Source: Mesodorylaimus sp. YZB2_4 (lineage: Eukaryota > Nematoda > Enoplea > Dorylaimida > Dorylaimidae). Taken from it: 64,000 nucleotides of DNA. A program made the translations under genes and the position numbers. Positions within the stretch are counted from its first letter, which is position 1. Every line of letters starts with the position of its first letter. Shown piece by piece: positions 51,301 to 63,827 of the stretch. The notes under the pieces are model-generated. The model was given only the letters and a program-made list of their open reading frames with translations. It did no database searches and was not told the DNA's origin. The stretch spans positions 1 through 64,000 of the forward strand of contig JASANH010000882.1 in assembly GCA_030248295.1 (NCBI GenBank), in the 5' to 3' direction.

Positions 51301-54300
51301 TGAACAAATTATTACCCAAGTGGAGTTTAAGGTAAGTACCCTCTCTAGCTTCGAGTGTGTCTTCGCTGAATGGCGCACAGGGATAATCCATGGAAAAGTC
51401 CATACCAACATTTTAGTATAGCCTGCACTGTAATATCTTTCGCTAAATGTGCATATATTTGAGAAGATACAATATAGGCACACATACACTAATATAATAT
51501 AATATATACCCCTATATATTGTATATTGAATTTACAACACATACATATGTACACTATATACGAGTATGTGGGATATATATATATACGGTATATACGGGTA
51601 CATATTTTAAGGTACATAGATACTGTGTAGCAATCAATATATGTAATACATAATTTTCAGCTCAAATATATATGTACCTCAGCTTGTGTTGCTTAGCCCT
51701 CGAGTGCACTGTACGGTGCTTGGTTATTAATATAGTATGACATGACATGACATGATATACACACAATTCACCTAAGTAATATCAAGAGGCAATTTTTAGT
51801 AAATTATATCCATTAACACCAGCCAAAATACGTTTCTGCATAAAAATAGATTTCACCACACCCTTATAAGGCCTGAATATATTTCTTTTTTATGCCGTTA
51901 ATTTAGGACAATCACAAATTATTTAATGTGGCGTTGGTTTGCACGTTCAGTGCTACCGTTTTTGCCGAGTCCATTTTCTCAAGCGTTTTTCGAATTCCAG
52001 ACATCGCTTGGACGTAAGCACCGTCGTGAACCCTTTCTGTCTTTTTTATTACACAAAAGAGCAGCTTTTATGCGAATTATTCGTTTAGAGTTGCAAGTGC
52101 CTCAATTACGCTGGCATGGTTGCGTGAAACTGACCAATTCACTTTTACAAGATGCCACTGGGGCCATGTATGTCAGGAACTATTTCGATGAAAAATCAAA
52201 GAAGCACGTAAGATGGATAATGAAATAAATATAATGCAGTTTTGGGAGAACTGTCCGTTTTAGGCGTCTGAAATGATAAAGATGTTGATTGATTCGTTTG
52301 AAGAATTATTGGAGGAGAATGACTGGCTGACACCTGCTGCGCGAGTGTCTGCTGCCGAAAAAGTAAGGAGTAGTTGGAATAGTTAAGAAAGGTTTGAAAG
52401 TTGAGGGGTTATCCTTGCATGCTTTGGTACTTCGGGCAGCGACCATGTTGATTGGAGGGACCGTCTCTGTTCAATCTGTCAGCCAGGCTTGACCCTGTCA
52501 CAGAATTTGTTTCCCATCAATTATCCTCCTGTATATAAGACTGGAGTCACTAGGAGGAAACACTGTAACTAAATTTACTATGGATATGCCCCCTAGCTTT
52601 TCCGAGTATGAACTTGTTCCTGTGCCTGCACCTTTGAAAAAACACGTTTTGGCGTCTGTTTTTATCAATCATCACATATTTCAGGCCAGACAAGTGCTTT
52701 TGAAAATTGCCTATCCCGATTACTACACGAATTTGACCGAAGTAGATCAAGAATATGACGATTTTAAAATTTACGAGCAAGATTTTTACAGCAGCAAATT
52801 TGATTTTGAATTCCATAATAATCGACATTCATTAAACCGTCTCGGCATGCCTGTCAATCGAACCAAGTATGTCAAGCATTGATCGGCCCACGCAGAGATG
52901 TTCCTAATAGCCACAAGACTCTTCTATTTCAGATGGGAAACTGGCGTAGCAGTGGTGAACGCCTTTTATAACCCGAATGCCAATGAGATAAGTAAGTGTC
53001 GCGACATACTTGTTTAACACGCGACTATGCCCCTTCAGTCAGGCGCGTGTGCCAGGGGCGGAAATGCATTATTCGTATTCTCTGGAGCAGAATAGAATTG
53101 GCTATTTTAGAGTCACTGAAGCAAGGATATTTCGCTAATAAGGCCGTAGCAAACATGTCGCGGCCTTGAGCCTATTTTGATGTTTGCTGCCTTTCTAACT
53201 ACATTAGGTCCTTAGGGTAAATATATGTATACAACAGTATTACAGTAGAGGCCGAGTATAGAAACTGCATTCTTCTGAGCCATTTATCTGACAATGAGCC
53301 GACTCCTAAAATGAAAGTGCTTTTTGAGTAGTGTGTCAGAGGCATTGGCGAAACGACCTCGCGAACGAAACGTCGGGAGCGCTGGAAGCTATTTTCAAAG
53401 TAGGAAGTCGCCTTCGCTTGTAGTGGGCATTGATGTCTTACTGGTTCAGGGACCCGGCGAGAGTCAAGGCCAGATTGAAGATACTGTGGAGACCAAGAGC
53501 GAAATCGAGTGACTGGTTTGGGTCTTTTGTCAATTTTTTGGGGCTGAACTCGTTTGCATACACGTAGCCGGTCAGCAATCAAACCTTCTTAGCAAGGCTG
53601 TGCGAGGACCGGCACACACAGCAGCGTCCCTCTGCGTGTCTCCACTAGGAGCATCTCCACGCGAGGGCATCCTGGACTGGACACCGACTTCCTCAGACGA
53701 TGGCGGGTGGGCTTTAAACCCTGTCGGTGTTCGACAGCCGAGACTGTCGTCTCGTTTGGCTTCCGTCTCTCCACTCGGAGCACCTCGACGGTACTGGGTG
53801 AGTCAACCACGGCCTGGCGTGCAAGGTCAGAGTGGGTTAATGGTTCGCAAACCGACCTTCGTCACCAAGGATCGAACCCCGACGAGCCCAGTCACTCGCT
53901 CCCAAGCAATACGGAGACGAACGCCTAACCGCTGCACTACTGCGACCGCTCTGGTCTGGGTTGAACGAATCGGCTGAATCTTGGGTGCCTGAGTATTTCG
54001 ATCCTAGGTCCGTCAGACCTTGCTCCTGGCTGACACGTGCGGCTGGTGCCCCATGTGAGAGTCAACATGCCCCGCGTGGCGTTGAACGAGGTGTTGTGCA
54101 CTGATCGTGAGTGTGGTTAATTTCCTGATCTTACCTTGGCCACGAGTCACCATTTCCGAAGGCCTACTGTCAAGTGGTGCTGGTCTACCCATATTGCTGT
54201 AGCGAGCGGCTGGGTCTGCCAGGGTTCAATCCTAAGGGACGGAAGCTTTCGGTTTTAAAAGACCTTCGAGTCAGTCACTCGGTCGACATGCTTTGAATGG

Positions 54301-56645
54301 GGAGATAGACGGAACGAGCAAACACTATCGCCTGTCTCAAAGCAGAGCTCATAGGCCATCCTCCAGTGCGCGAGGATGTTGATATCAAGCCCAAGACATC
54401 GTCATTGCACATGCTGCTGTTCGAGGCTCTCCAACTTGGACGCTGCTGTGTGTCCTCTTTGGTCACAAGGTTTGAGAGGCAACCCTTGTTCCTGGTGTGG
54501 TGTGACGAGTGGGGAACTATTGTTCTCCTTTGGCAGAGAGACATCACCGTCGGGTTGATGTTTCAGCAGCAGGGGTAGCCCCAGACTGTTCCTGTTCCTG
54601 TTTTACCACATCATCAAATGCTAAGCTCACTCGAGGGTGAAGGGACAAATTCCACGAAATGACTTACCCGGTCGCGAGTCGATCACTCGCGTCTTCCTTG
54701 TAAAGCATGCAAATAACCAAAAAACGACTTCTTGCGCACATGGACACCTAGTCGAGGCACTTTAGTTAGACAGCCCTATTTAGTGCATGCGGCAACACAA
54801 CTTTCGTTTCTTTTAGCTTTGCCAGCAGCAATTTTGTTGCCCGTCTTCTTCAGCGATACATATCCTTGGTCAATGAATTTCGGAGGAATCGGTGTTGTCA
54901 TTGGACACGAAATCACGCACGGGTTTGATGATAAAGGTGAATTCTAGGATTTTGAATGCGCTTTTGTGTTTCATGCACGTAAAAATTCCGATTTCAGGAC
55001 GTCACTATGATAAGGACGGGAATATCAGAGAATGGTGGGACAACGGAACTGTGCACAACTTCGAGGAACGTGCCCAGTGTATCGAGGACCAATATAATTT
55101 CTATGAACTCAAACTGAAGGAAGGCAAAATCAAAGTGGATTTGCTCATTGCTGCAGCGACTTGGTGCTAATCTGTGTTTATCTTGTATAGATTAACGGAA
55201 AAATGACAAAAGGCGAGAATATTGCAGATAATGGCGGATTGAAACAAGCTTTCAGAGTGAGTAAAATGATGCCAACAGGAAGATTCTTCTGCTGATATCA
55301 GGGTATGGAAAAGATTTTGCTGGAATTTTTGAAAATGCATCTGTAAAACTGATGAAAGACTTACTGTACAGGGAAAAATTACAACGACGTGATTTCTATG
55401 ACGCGTTTTTCGAAATTTCTTGCTGTAATATCGGAAAACAACACTTGTTTTTCAGGCGTACAAAAATCATGTTGCCAAATATGGTCAAGAACCCAAATTG
55501 CCAGGGTTGGACTACACGCACGATCAATTGTTCTTCTTGAATTATGCACAGGTAGACTGAAGAGCATTTTAGATATGGGTGAAAAAATACTAAGAACCAG
55601 GAGATATTTTTTGCAGATATGGTGTGGATCCATGAACGACAAAGAAGCTGTGCGTAAAGTTCGATCTAGCGTCCATAGTCCAGGTCCAATAAGGTGAGTG
55701 CACACAATGTACAGTACAGTAAGCTCATGCAAGTCCTAGTGTTCATTTCTAATTTGATTCATTTAACGCAAGTGGGAGAACATCCTCTTGGTGAAAATCT
55801 ATTAGTATACCAGTTCCATCCGGAGACGAATCAGTAAGATTTGAAGACTCACGAACTTCCTGAAAGATCTAAGATGATCTTTCAGAAAGTCGCTATATTT
55901 GAATCGAATTCGTCACACGATATTTTGCTTTGGCATTTACCATCAAAATTCTGTTACCCCACTCACAAAATCTCATACTCACAACGGAACATCGCCAACC
56001 GTCAAGTCGAATTTTAGAAAACCAAAAATTGTTCAGTAACATGTTCCTGGGTGCAAAAGAAAGCTCTGTACAAAATATTAGGGGCGTCTGGCTAAATGGT
56101 CAGCAGTGGTCAGCGCGCAGAGTACAGTAAAATTTTCAAATTCTGCTGGATTTTTCGGGTTTTTTGGGGAAAAACCCCAAACCCGAGTGCTAGAAGCTGG
56201 CTCGAAACACCGAAGCCAAAAAACCTAGTTTGGAGAGAACTCTGCTTGTTTTTCTCAACGCTCAGCTTCGTTACCCCACAAAAATTCGGGACTTTAGACG
56301 CTGACCACTGCTGACCAGTTGGCCAGACGCCTCTAATATTTTGCACGGAGCTTTCTTTTGCACATAGGAACATATTACAATTTTTAGTTTCTCAAAGTTC
56401 GACTTAACTGTTAGCGATGTTCCCTTGTCAGCCATAAATAAATCTGCCATTTATCAAGAAATCTGGTTGATATTTTCAAAACGTCGCTCCTAAGACTTAA
56501 AAACGAAATTTCGCACCAAAACAATGATACTCTTTTCAGAGTGCTAGGCCCATTATCGAACCTTAAAGATTTCGCCAAAGCGTTCAAATGTTCGTCGGGG
56601 TCGAAGATGAATCCGCCTCTAAAGAACCAGTGTAAAGTGTGGTAG
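48319..56645 (+). CDS. neprilysin-type M13 zinc metallopeptidase
   Basis: The gene encodes a type II membrane ectopeptidase that cleaves small peptides outside the cell. Seventeen exons: 48319-48380, 48705-48871, 48925-49125, 49191-49477, 50358-50537, 51060-51146, 51204-51331, 51907-52207, 52264-52362, 52685-52866, 52933-52991, 54817-54936, 54998-55134, 55191-55256, 55456-55551, 55617-55693 and 56540-56645, about 784 residues. A short cytoplasmic tail precedes one TM segment ([20 protein letters not shown]) in exon 2. The ectodomain opens with [14 protein letters not shown]. Substrate binding is [11 protein letters not shown]. Zinc ligands are HEITH at 615-619 and Glu679 in GENIADNGG with the conserved Asp683. 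The terminal CKVW matches the family's C-x-x-W ending. Introns contain a SINE, a MITE and an AT-rich microsatellite (51500-51620). Neprilysin or endothelin-converting-enzyme subtype is not resolved. Confidence 0.95.
53563..53955 (-). mobile_element. tRNA-derived SINE, copy A, in the neprilysin intron
   Basis: This is the best preserved copy. On the minus strand the head reads GTGCAGCGGTTAGGCGTTCG (A-box region), TATTGCTTGGGAGC and GGGTTCGATCC (B box). The body GTTTGCGAACC, TTGCACGCCAGGCCGTGG, GGAAGCC and GAGGAAGTCGG follows, and the tail is AGGTTTGATTGCTGACC. It lies in the 1.8-kb intron between exons 11 and 12, antisense to the gene. Confidence 0.85.
55981..56436. mobile_element. ~455-bp MITE in the last neprilysin intron
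   Basis: Inverted arms of about 140 bp: the left begins GGAACATCGCCAACCGTCAAG, and the right ends CGACTTAACTGTTAGCGATG. Both share TGCAAAAGAAAGCTC, CAAAATATTAG and GGTCAGCAGTGGTCAGC. The centre holds a GGGGAAAAACCCC palindrome. The arms are related to part of the arms of the fold-back structure at 8.6-12.9 kb and to the solo fragment at 12955-13085. Confidence 0.8.
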
Positions 56646-59600
56646 AGATTACAAGTGGTTTATTTAACCCATTTGGGTTAGTGACTCCTCTGAAATGGTC
56701 CATAAAGTGGCTGCAAAGTACAGCACAGGCTTGTCCCTAGCGCTCCAGTACAAGCATATTCAGCACAAATTTTCAATGTGGTCTTGATTTATGGTCATAT
56801 ATTGCCAGTATTTCACTTCTAAACAGCTTCTAGTGTGATTTGCAAAGAAAGAGATCATGTACGGGCTCGCGATCCTGTGAATATCTCCTTTTTTAAAACA
56901 TTATATTTTATCAATGCTGTTTTTTTGCTGCTTAAATTGTGCGATTTTTCTGGCAATCACTTTCATGTCACCTTGTGATGTGGTTTATAAGCCAAAGACC
57001 CCTTGAATAACTTCATGCGCGTTGTGTTGTGGTGCCATATTTGGCTATTTTTGCTTAAGCGGGTCAGCATGTTAGTCGTGTCTTTTTACCTGCTTTGTTA
57101 TTGTCACCAGGTTGCATAGTATTATACCTTATGGGTAATAACCCTGTGGAGGATAGAACACTCAGTGAACGGTTGGTAAAACAAAAGTATTTTTCTTTTG
57201 GTACCTAACTTTCCGTTTTATAAATTTGCTTCAGTTTTATGTGATAAAATGTCTGATGACTTATTTGCCATAATTATCTTTTTCATTTATTTGTAAATTT
57301 TGGGTATAAAAAGTATATGTTTACTTTGCTTACAGTAAAAGTGCGTGGTGCGGGGAGAGTAAACTGTGCATACCGTACTCAAATAATATCTCCGGGAAAA
57401 ATACGGTATGAGTATAAACATTGACCTATCTGAAGCGGGGAAATTATTCAAAAAAACTGGGAGTAGGCAACACGAAGACCAATAACTTACTCGAATAGAC
57501 ATTATTTATTATATTATCGTTGTTTCGTCTTATCTTAAGACATCATCAGAAACTGATAAAAAACATCGTAAGGCGAGAAACGCATCGATGAAGTCTGCAA
57601 CACATTATGGCGTCAAAGTTCTTTCAAATACTTGATGATTTTGTTCTCAAAATTTGCAAAAGCATCCCTGCAGCATGTGAACGAATAAATTTCTACATAG
57701 TTCTTCCCTTCATACTCTCCTATTCATCGAAAGCATCATAACATAAAGTCTGGTCTAACTGTGTCACAGCATGTACTGAAGATACTCAACCCCCCGGTCT
57801 CCTAGCCCTCACTACCCCGAGGTACCTATGTGGGGGGGGGGAAGTACTACCAACTAGGGCCTAATAAGGGGAAACAAAACGAGGTTGAACAAAGAAAGTA
57901 CTCATATGACAGCAAGTGAGCAGTAGTCGGAAGTGATTGGAGAAAATTAGAAAGATGTTCTTTCGAAGTATGATTTCTGGGACCGTACTTGGCTTAAGAC
58001 TTCGTCTTTGCGATCAGATGAGTATAAAAAAGTCAAGGATTAGGACCAGGTATTCGCATAGTATTTGCGACGGCATAGTAATTTCAGAAATGTTCATATT
58101 CCCGAAATTTCTTGTGCATTTTTATATTTTTATTTCTCACACTTGAACGCCCAGATCCAAATTTTCGCCTGTGAGATGCATTTTCCTTTTCTCCAAACTT
58201 TGCTAATCTCTATTTTCTAAATCCGTCAATTACATTTTTCTTTTGACGCTTATTAGCAGACGCAAAAATTTCCACTCCATAAGGGAGGATACTGCAGATT
58301 TGCTACCTAAATTGCTGTCAGGCGCAAAAATCAATATCGCCAAAAAATTACCTGAATCCATGGGGGCGCGGTAGCATCCCCCATGTGGTACATGTGCCAC
58401 ACCAACAACGATATCTCAACAGCCTGATGTCATGAAGCGATGAAATTTCGTTTCTTAGTGCAACTTTACACTAGATTAAGTTCTTTCAAAGGAATTTCCA
58501 AAATCTCTATCCGTCCGGGCACCACTCACACTAGGGATGCGAGGGCAAAAATCACGACCTGGTTTTTTATTTTTGCAATAACTCGCGAACCGTGAGGCAA
58601 AAACCCATAAAATTTAGTAAGGGCATAAGGTACTAGTCGGGGAAGGTGTGTACCGAAAATCTTTTCAAAATCTTCACTGGTTATTCTTCTATGGGCAGAA
58701 ACGTGCCGCGTCATATTTGTATGTAGGTATGTATGGACCCGGAAGATCACAACGCCGATCTGGAGCTGTGTGAGAGCGGGGGATCCAGCTTTTTGCTCAA
58801 ACGACAGGGCAACATCACTGCTGGTGCCTTGTGGTATTTATTTTGACCACGTATTGCCCCAAATTGCTGTAGGGTCCTTAGAAGGGGGTCCACCCCCTTC
58901 TAAGGAAAGTTGGGTTGGGAAGGGCGCGTACCGAAAATCTTTCCGAAATCTTCACTGGTTATTCTTCTCTATATATATTCAAATTAAACATTTGACCTAC
59001 AAGACTAGTAGCACAGAACAACAATTTAGCGGTGGGAAATTCAAAGTCGAACTAAATCATCATTTCTGACTGCAGCAAAAGCTGTTATGTCTTTAAAAAA
59101 GCGTTCTTTCTTTGCATTGTTATGAGCCTTGCAATTGAACTGCAAAAATGCAGGTTATAATCAAGGATGAAGAATGCACTGAAAACGAGATTAAAATGTC
59201 ATACCGTGAGTGGCAGCATGAAAAAATTGACTAGAGACAATGCTGCAACTTATTTTATAAAATTGAGGCAGGATTTTGAATACCGCTTGTCACTCACCAT
59301 CAAATTTGACTTGGGCACAACATGTTGGAAGTCAATGAGACTGACTAAAAGGGATCCTCATGACATACAGAACTGACCTAATGTTTGCTGAACTCAGTCT
59401 ACAGTGCAACGCCTAGTCTGAAGGAAACGTGGTATTTTCCTGAAATATTAGTACTCAGACACGTGCGAGCGAGTGCCTAACCTCAGCTAAGCCAGAGAGA
59501 GACATTTAGTGGGAGACTCGGCGTGGTTGTCGGGCGACAAAACAACGACCAGTGCTTTTAATCTCTTGATGTGTGGAAGCAAATTTTGTGGAATGGCGCT

Positions 59601-59794
59601 ACTTGCGCTCAAGATTGCATGTGCTGGAACGCGGCTAGTCCTCGAGGGGGTATATTAGGCGGGTGGAGAAGAGTCAGGACTAGAAAAGGAGTGAAATTCG
59701 CAAAAAATTCATGAAACGAAACTGGGAAAGGTAGTACATGTGGTTTGATGCGCCTTCGGAGCAGGCCAGTCCAGGCTGACAAAAGGTGAAGACG
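56646..59794. other. intergenic region with short repeats
   Basis: No gene is recognised. A roughly 60-bp direct repeat containing TACCGAAAATCTTT and AATCTTCACTGGTTATTCTT occurs at about 58650-58710 and 58930-58975. Between them lies a perfect stem-loop at 58876-58905 (14-bp arms CCTTAGAAGGGGGT, 2-nt loop). A G-run is at 57830. Confidence 0.4.
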
Positions 59795-60456
59795 ATGAGA
59801 CGAGGGCGTTCAATAAGTTCTGAGAATCAGCCAATTGCAGTGGCACAACAAGTATGATTTCACTTCTGTTTTTCAACATGACATCCCTTGATACTCATGC
59901 ACCTTTCCCATCTTGCTTTTAACGAAACTAATCCGCCCAAAAAGAACGAATTAGGAAGGTCATTAAAAAATGTCTCAACGCAAGATATGACTTCACTATC
60001 ATCTTCGAACCTCTTTCCACGTAAATGCGATTTAAGGTTTTTGAAACAGGTAATAGTCACTGGGAGCCAAGTCCGGGCTGTAAGGTGGGTGGTTCAGCTC
60101 AACGAAGCCGCAGTCACGAATGGCAGCCTGAGCAATGTGGCTCTTGTGCGCAGGCGCATTGTCGTGCAAGAGCGAGACTCCATGGGTCAACTTTCCTCGC
60201 CTTTTTTCCTTGATTGCAGAGCGCGATTTCCACATCAAATCGACATAGTACTGGCCAGTAATCGTAGTTTTTTGTGGCAAGTATCGATCGGGAGGATACC
60301 TTTGCAGTCCCACAAAACTGAGGCCATAATCTTCCCTGCTGACGGCTGGGTGCGGAATTTGATGGTTGGAGCAGACTGCTTGTGTTTCCATTGCTTCGAT
60401 TCCTGCTTTGTTTCGGGGTCCCAATAGTGGACCCAGCTTTCATTCCCCGTCACCAC
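59795..60456 (-). pseudogene. mariner transposase remnant, 5' truncated
   Basis: On the minus strand from 60456 the text VTGNESWVHYWDPETKQES, RTQPSAGKIMASVLWD, LLHDNAPAHKSHIAQAA and HPPYSPDLAPSDYYLF follows mariner transposase order, ending with LKSHLRGKRFEDDSEV. The spacing between the second and third catalytic Asp is 34 residues (DD34D). The first catalytic Asp of the usual TGDE is Asn here (TGNE). The DNA-binding N-terminus is missing and at least two frameshifts separate the blocks. A mariner-like end, CGAGGGCGTTCAATAAG, lies at about 59795-59815. Confidence 0.9.
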
Positions 60457-61280
60457 ATCATAGCAGTGTACACAAAACTAATGGATGGATAATTTTTGCC
60501 AATAATGGATAATGGACGAGCACATATTAAAAACACTTTTGTCAAGGGACCGATAATTTTAGCGATAAGGGAAAAAATATGGCAAGAAAGAGTTTCGTAC
60601 TTGCTAACGCGTCTCCTGAACTGACGATGAGAAATTCGCAAAAACAGCTACTAGAATAATTTTCCCTTCATTGAAAGCAGGCAGTTCCAAAGCTGGGAAT
60701 CAGCGGTATCATGCCTAGTAGTCGTCCGTTTATCTCTGTTTACAAAGAGGAAGGGGGCATATTCTTTTTATGAGGAATACCCTGCACAAGTAAAAGCATC
60801 ACTGCACTTTGATTGAACAAAATCAGAAAATGTGGTCTTGTCGATATTTGGTGCCAATCAGATAAGATAATATGATTTGACTCAGTTTATACTCAGTCTA
60901 TCGTTCATTTTTAATTCGAATAGAAAAGCTAACACACTACTTGCTTGCTGCTGACGGAGCTGCTAGCGGTTAGATATGAGTTTTTGTCACAAATGCATTT
61001 CCTCCTTGCGCAATACCTGACAATGAGTGACCAAACATGTGCTCACTATAAGAACAAGAATCGAGATCAAAATATTTATGAAAAACATTATTTTATAACG
61101 GTGAGTGGTCGAAAATGCCTGAAAGTGAAAAAATTACTTAAAAGCAACTTTTAATTTATGGATGAGATAAATAGGTTTATCAATTCTATTCGAGCACCAA
61201 CTCCCTTTAAAATAATGGATTCAAAGGCTTTTCGTCATAAGATTCACTTGTCAAGAGTTTTATTTCGTCAAGATAGCAAC
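60457..61280. other. intergenic region
   Basis: No gene or repeat is recognised; the stretch is AT-rich. Confidence 0.35.
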
Positions 61281-61358
61281 ATGTACGCAGCCTTGATTCT
61301 CGTCTGCCTATGTTTGCAAATCATAACGTTGGATGCTACTCGTGCCCGTCGTGGCGAG
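61281..61358 (+). CDS. orphan first exon encoding a signal peptide
   Basis: An ATG at 61281 opens 26 codons, MYAALILVCLCLQIITLDA then TRARRGE, which read as a textbook signal peptide with a basic stretch after it, and end precisely at a strong donor GAG|GTGAGT in phase 0. No continuing exon was recognised before the receptor gene at 62.6 kb. It may belong to a short secreted-peptide gene with an unrecognised second exon, or be the survivor of a broken gene. Confidence 0.4.
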
Positions 61359-62558
61359 GTGAGTGGGTCGGAAAGCCAGCGGTACCCGTACCTGATCATG
61401 AGGTGAGGCCTGGCACGGCCATTCAAAAGATTATTTACGCTGAAAATATCGAGCAAAGCACTAAAAGGCTTTAAAAACCTCTTGCGCACTTTGCGGAGCT
61501 AACCTTTTGACTTACGTAGGTCCATTAATACGTACATTTAGAGAAGTAGTTGATAGAATAGAATGGAGCATTTTTAGTCATATGTCTCAATATCTAAAAT
61601 GGCACTATAGACTGAAAAAGCATAATCCATAATATACATAAAAGAGCAACGAAACATGCACGTCGCCCCCCCCCCCCCCCCCCCCCAAAGAAATGCAGAA
61701 TGTAAAGTATGTGCTGTATAGCCTTAAAAGACGCCCTCACAGGGGCGTAGAAAAAACTTTTCTAAGCCGCGCCGTCAGTCGTGCGGGCTTTGGCAAGTAG
61801 AAGGCAATATTCCAACTTCACGCAAGTTTGTGGAGGCCTTTACAAAATTAAAATCCGTTCCATGAACTAAAAAACATTTGTTTTGAAGGAGAAGGCACTT
61901 CGTCAAGCTCAAGAAAGCATAAGATGCACCCACTAAAAAAGGTCCATAAAATGGACCACGGCCAAGGGCTTAGGAATAGAGAACACAAAGCTGCCACCCA
62001 AAAAAATTCTGAAAAATTTCCCCCCTCCACGAGCTTCTCTATTCCTAAGCGCTGACTTGCGTTCGCCATAGATAAAGCGAGGGCAATATACTCAAAATTT
62101 CGGGTCAGGGACTTTCAGGTCGGGTCGGTCTGGTCGGGTCGGGTCAGGTCGGGTCGGGTTCAACCCGACCTGATCCGGTGTCTTAGTGCGGGGTGGTACT
62201 GCGATGAAGTCTGCAATCAATCACCCTCATTTTACCAGGTAAAAATAAGTTCGTCCTATTCTATCCATTATGACATGCCCAAAATAAAAAAAACTGATTT
62301 TTTGAAGCCATGTTTGCTAGAATGGATAAAGAATTGCGCCAGACAGGGTGTGCGTAATGTGGAATATGAACCTATATGACCCAGTATAGCTAACGCAGGT
62401 GCTCCATCTTATCCTTAGTCCAGACTAAGTTATGCGTCACATCGGTAAAGGTAATGGACATCTGAAGAGCGTAAGCATGGAGTCTTGGTTGCAGGACAGC
62501 TTGGTCCTTGTCGTGAGAAACATTCATGAACAGGAGTTAGCAACTCTCATCTAAGAAA
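61359..62558. other. region between the signal-peptide exon and the 7TM gene
   Basis: Holds a poly(C) run of about 23 at 61664-61686, and a CGGGT/GGTCGGGTC simple repeat at 62098-62178 ending in its own inverse (GGGTTCAACCCGACC). No exon could be linked to either neighbour. Confidence 0.4.
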
Positions 62559-63827
62559 ATGGAAAGAGCGATAGCATATGCCTTATCACTTTGTCCATTC
62601 CTCGATGTGGAGCCAGCCATAAAACACTACTTGAATCAGACTCGTTTGGATAACCCGGAGTGGACCTTGTCTAGCATTACCTGTTTCTCTTCATGTTTCT
62701 CCAAGCATTTCTCTTATCGGATCAGTCTTTTTACTTTTGAGCTCGCTTTTGGCGCTTATCGTCTTGTGGAAAAGAAAATTTTGGAAGAGCACACGGGTTC
62801 ATCTCCTTTGTCTCAATATTCTTGTCATCATAGAAGCTTTTTCAATGTTCGGAAGATATTGGATGGTGAAAATAGCCAAATCTGAGGAGAAGACTTTGGC
62901 AGAAATGACGTACTCGACATACATTTTTGGAAATCTGGATCAGATGATCCCTTTCACTGTCGATCTCCTCATTTTGTGCATAGCGGTTGAAAGAGCCATT
63001 GCCTTTAATTTTGGAAACGCATATGTCAATCTTAAAAAGCCGCCAGTATCTTGTGCAATAGTCCTCATGACTGTCGTGGTTTCATCCTGCTGCCAATTGC
63101 CATTACTGCTTATCGAGTCCGTTGATTTTAACAATGACACAATGAGGTACGAACGATCATTTACACAGTTCAGCCATATTGCTGATTATCACCAGATGCA
63201 AAGATTCAAGGGCGGTGTGTCATATTTCAAGGCCTGTGTATCTTTATTTACGGCCGTTATTACAACTCATGGCCTCGTTCAAGCTTGCAAACGTCTTCGC
63301 ATGAAAAAGTATCTGATGACTGGAAGTCGAGCCAAGAGGATACTGCGACAACAACTCACAAACCACAGATGGTACTGCGTTGTGCTAATAACAGAGGCTT
63401 ACTTCTGACTTTCAGCAATCTATCAATGAGCATTCTGAAAACCGTGACGCCAATTATCTCGCTGGACAAAATGATCCTGATGTCTCATGAAGACGCTTGC
63501 TACAACCTGGAATCTATGAATTTTCTTGTTGCTTATATGGCACCTGGCCAAGAAATTTTATTTGTCATGGCCCACAGTATCCATTTTTTGTGGTACGCTC
63601 TGTTCTCAAAATTGTTTCTGCAGGCAGCTTGCCCCAAGGAAGGCGAGAAATGCGACGGGAAATCCGAAGCTTCGACGAGCCGGCGCACCCAGACCAATGC
63701 AGATGACGAGATAAGGGAGGCGGAAATGGAGAATTTGCGACGAATGATTATCACTGAACTGTTTGGGCCGAGATTTTGGGTTGGCTTGGAAGCGCGTCGA
63801 GGAAGAGTCAAGGAAACAGTGTTGTAG
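62559..63827 (+). pseudogene. serpentine 7TM chemoreceptor-like gene with an apparent frameshift
   Basis: The text resembles nematode serpentine receptors. An N-terminal extracellular part starts at ATG 62559 (frame A). TM1 (SLIGSVFLLLSSLLALIVLW) is in frame B, open from 62635. Frame B continues through VDLLILCIAVERAIAFNFG, IVLMTVVVSSCCQLPLLLI and an intracellular loop to a donor after 63371. A 44-bp intron leads to exon 63416-63827, with TM6-TM7-like text and an acidic tail ending RVKETVL. Frames A and B are not joined by a plausible intron, so a 1-nt indel lies between about 62635 and 62700. It could be a real pseudogenising change, a sequencing error or an unrecognised micro-intron. The receptor subfamily and ligand are unknown. 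Confidence 0.7.

Noticed and set aside
53600-53977. 125-codon plus-strand ORF
   Set aside because: It lies wholly within SINE copy A on the antisense strand; a similar open frame recurs in other copies.
61664-61686. Poly(C) run, and similar runs at 2324-2342 and 40625-40638
   Set aside because: Homopolymers of uncertain true length and probable sequencing or assembly noise; no feature can be built on them.
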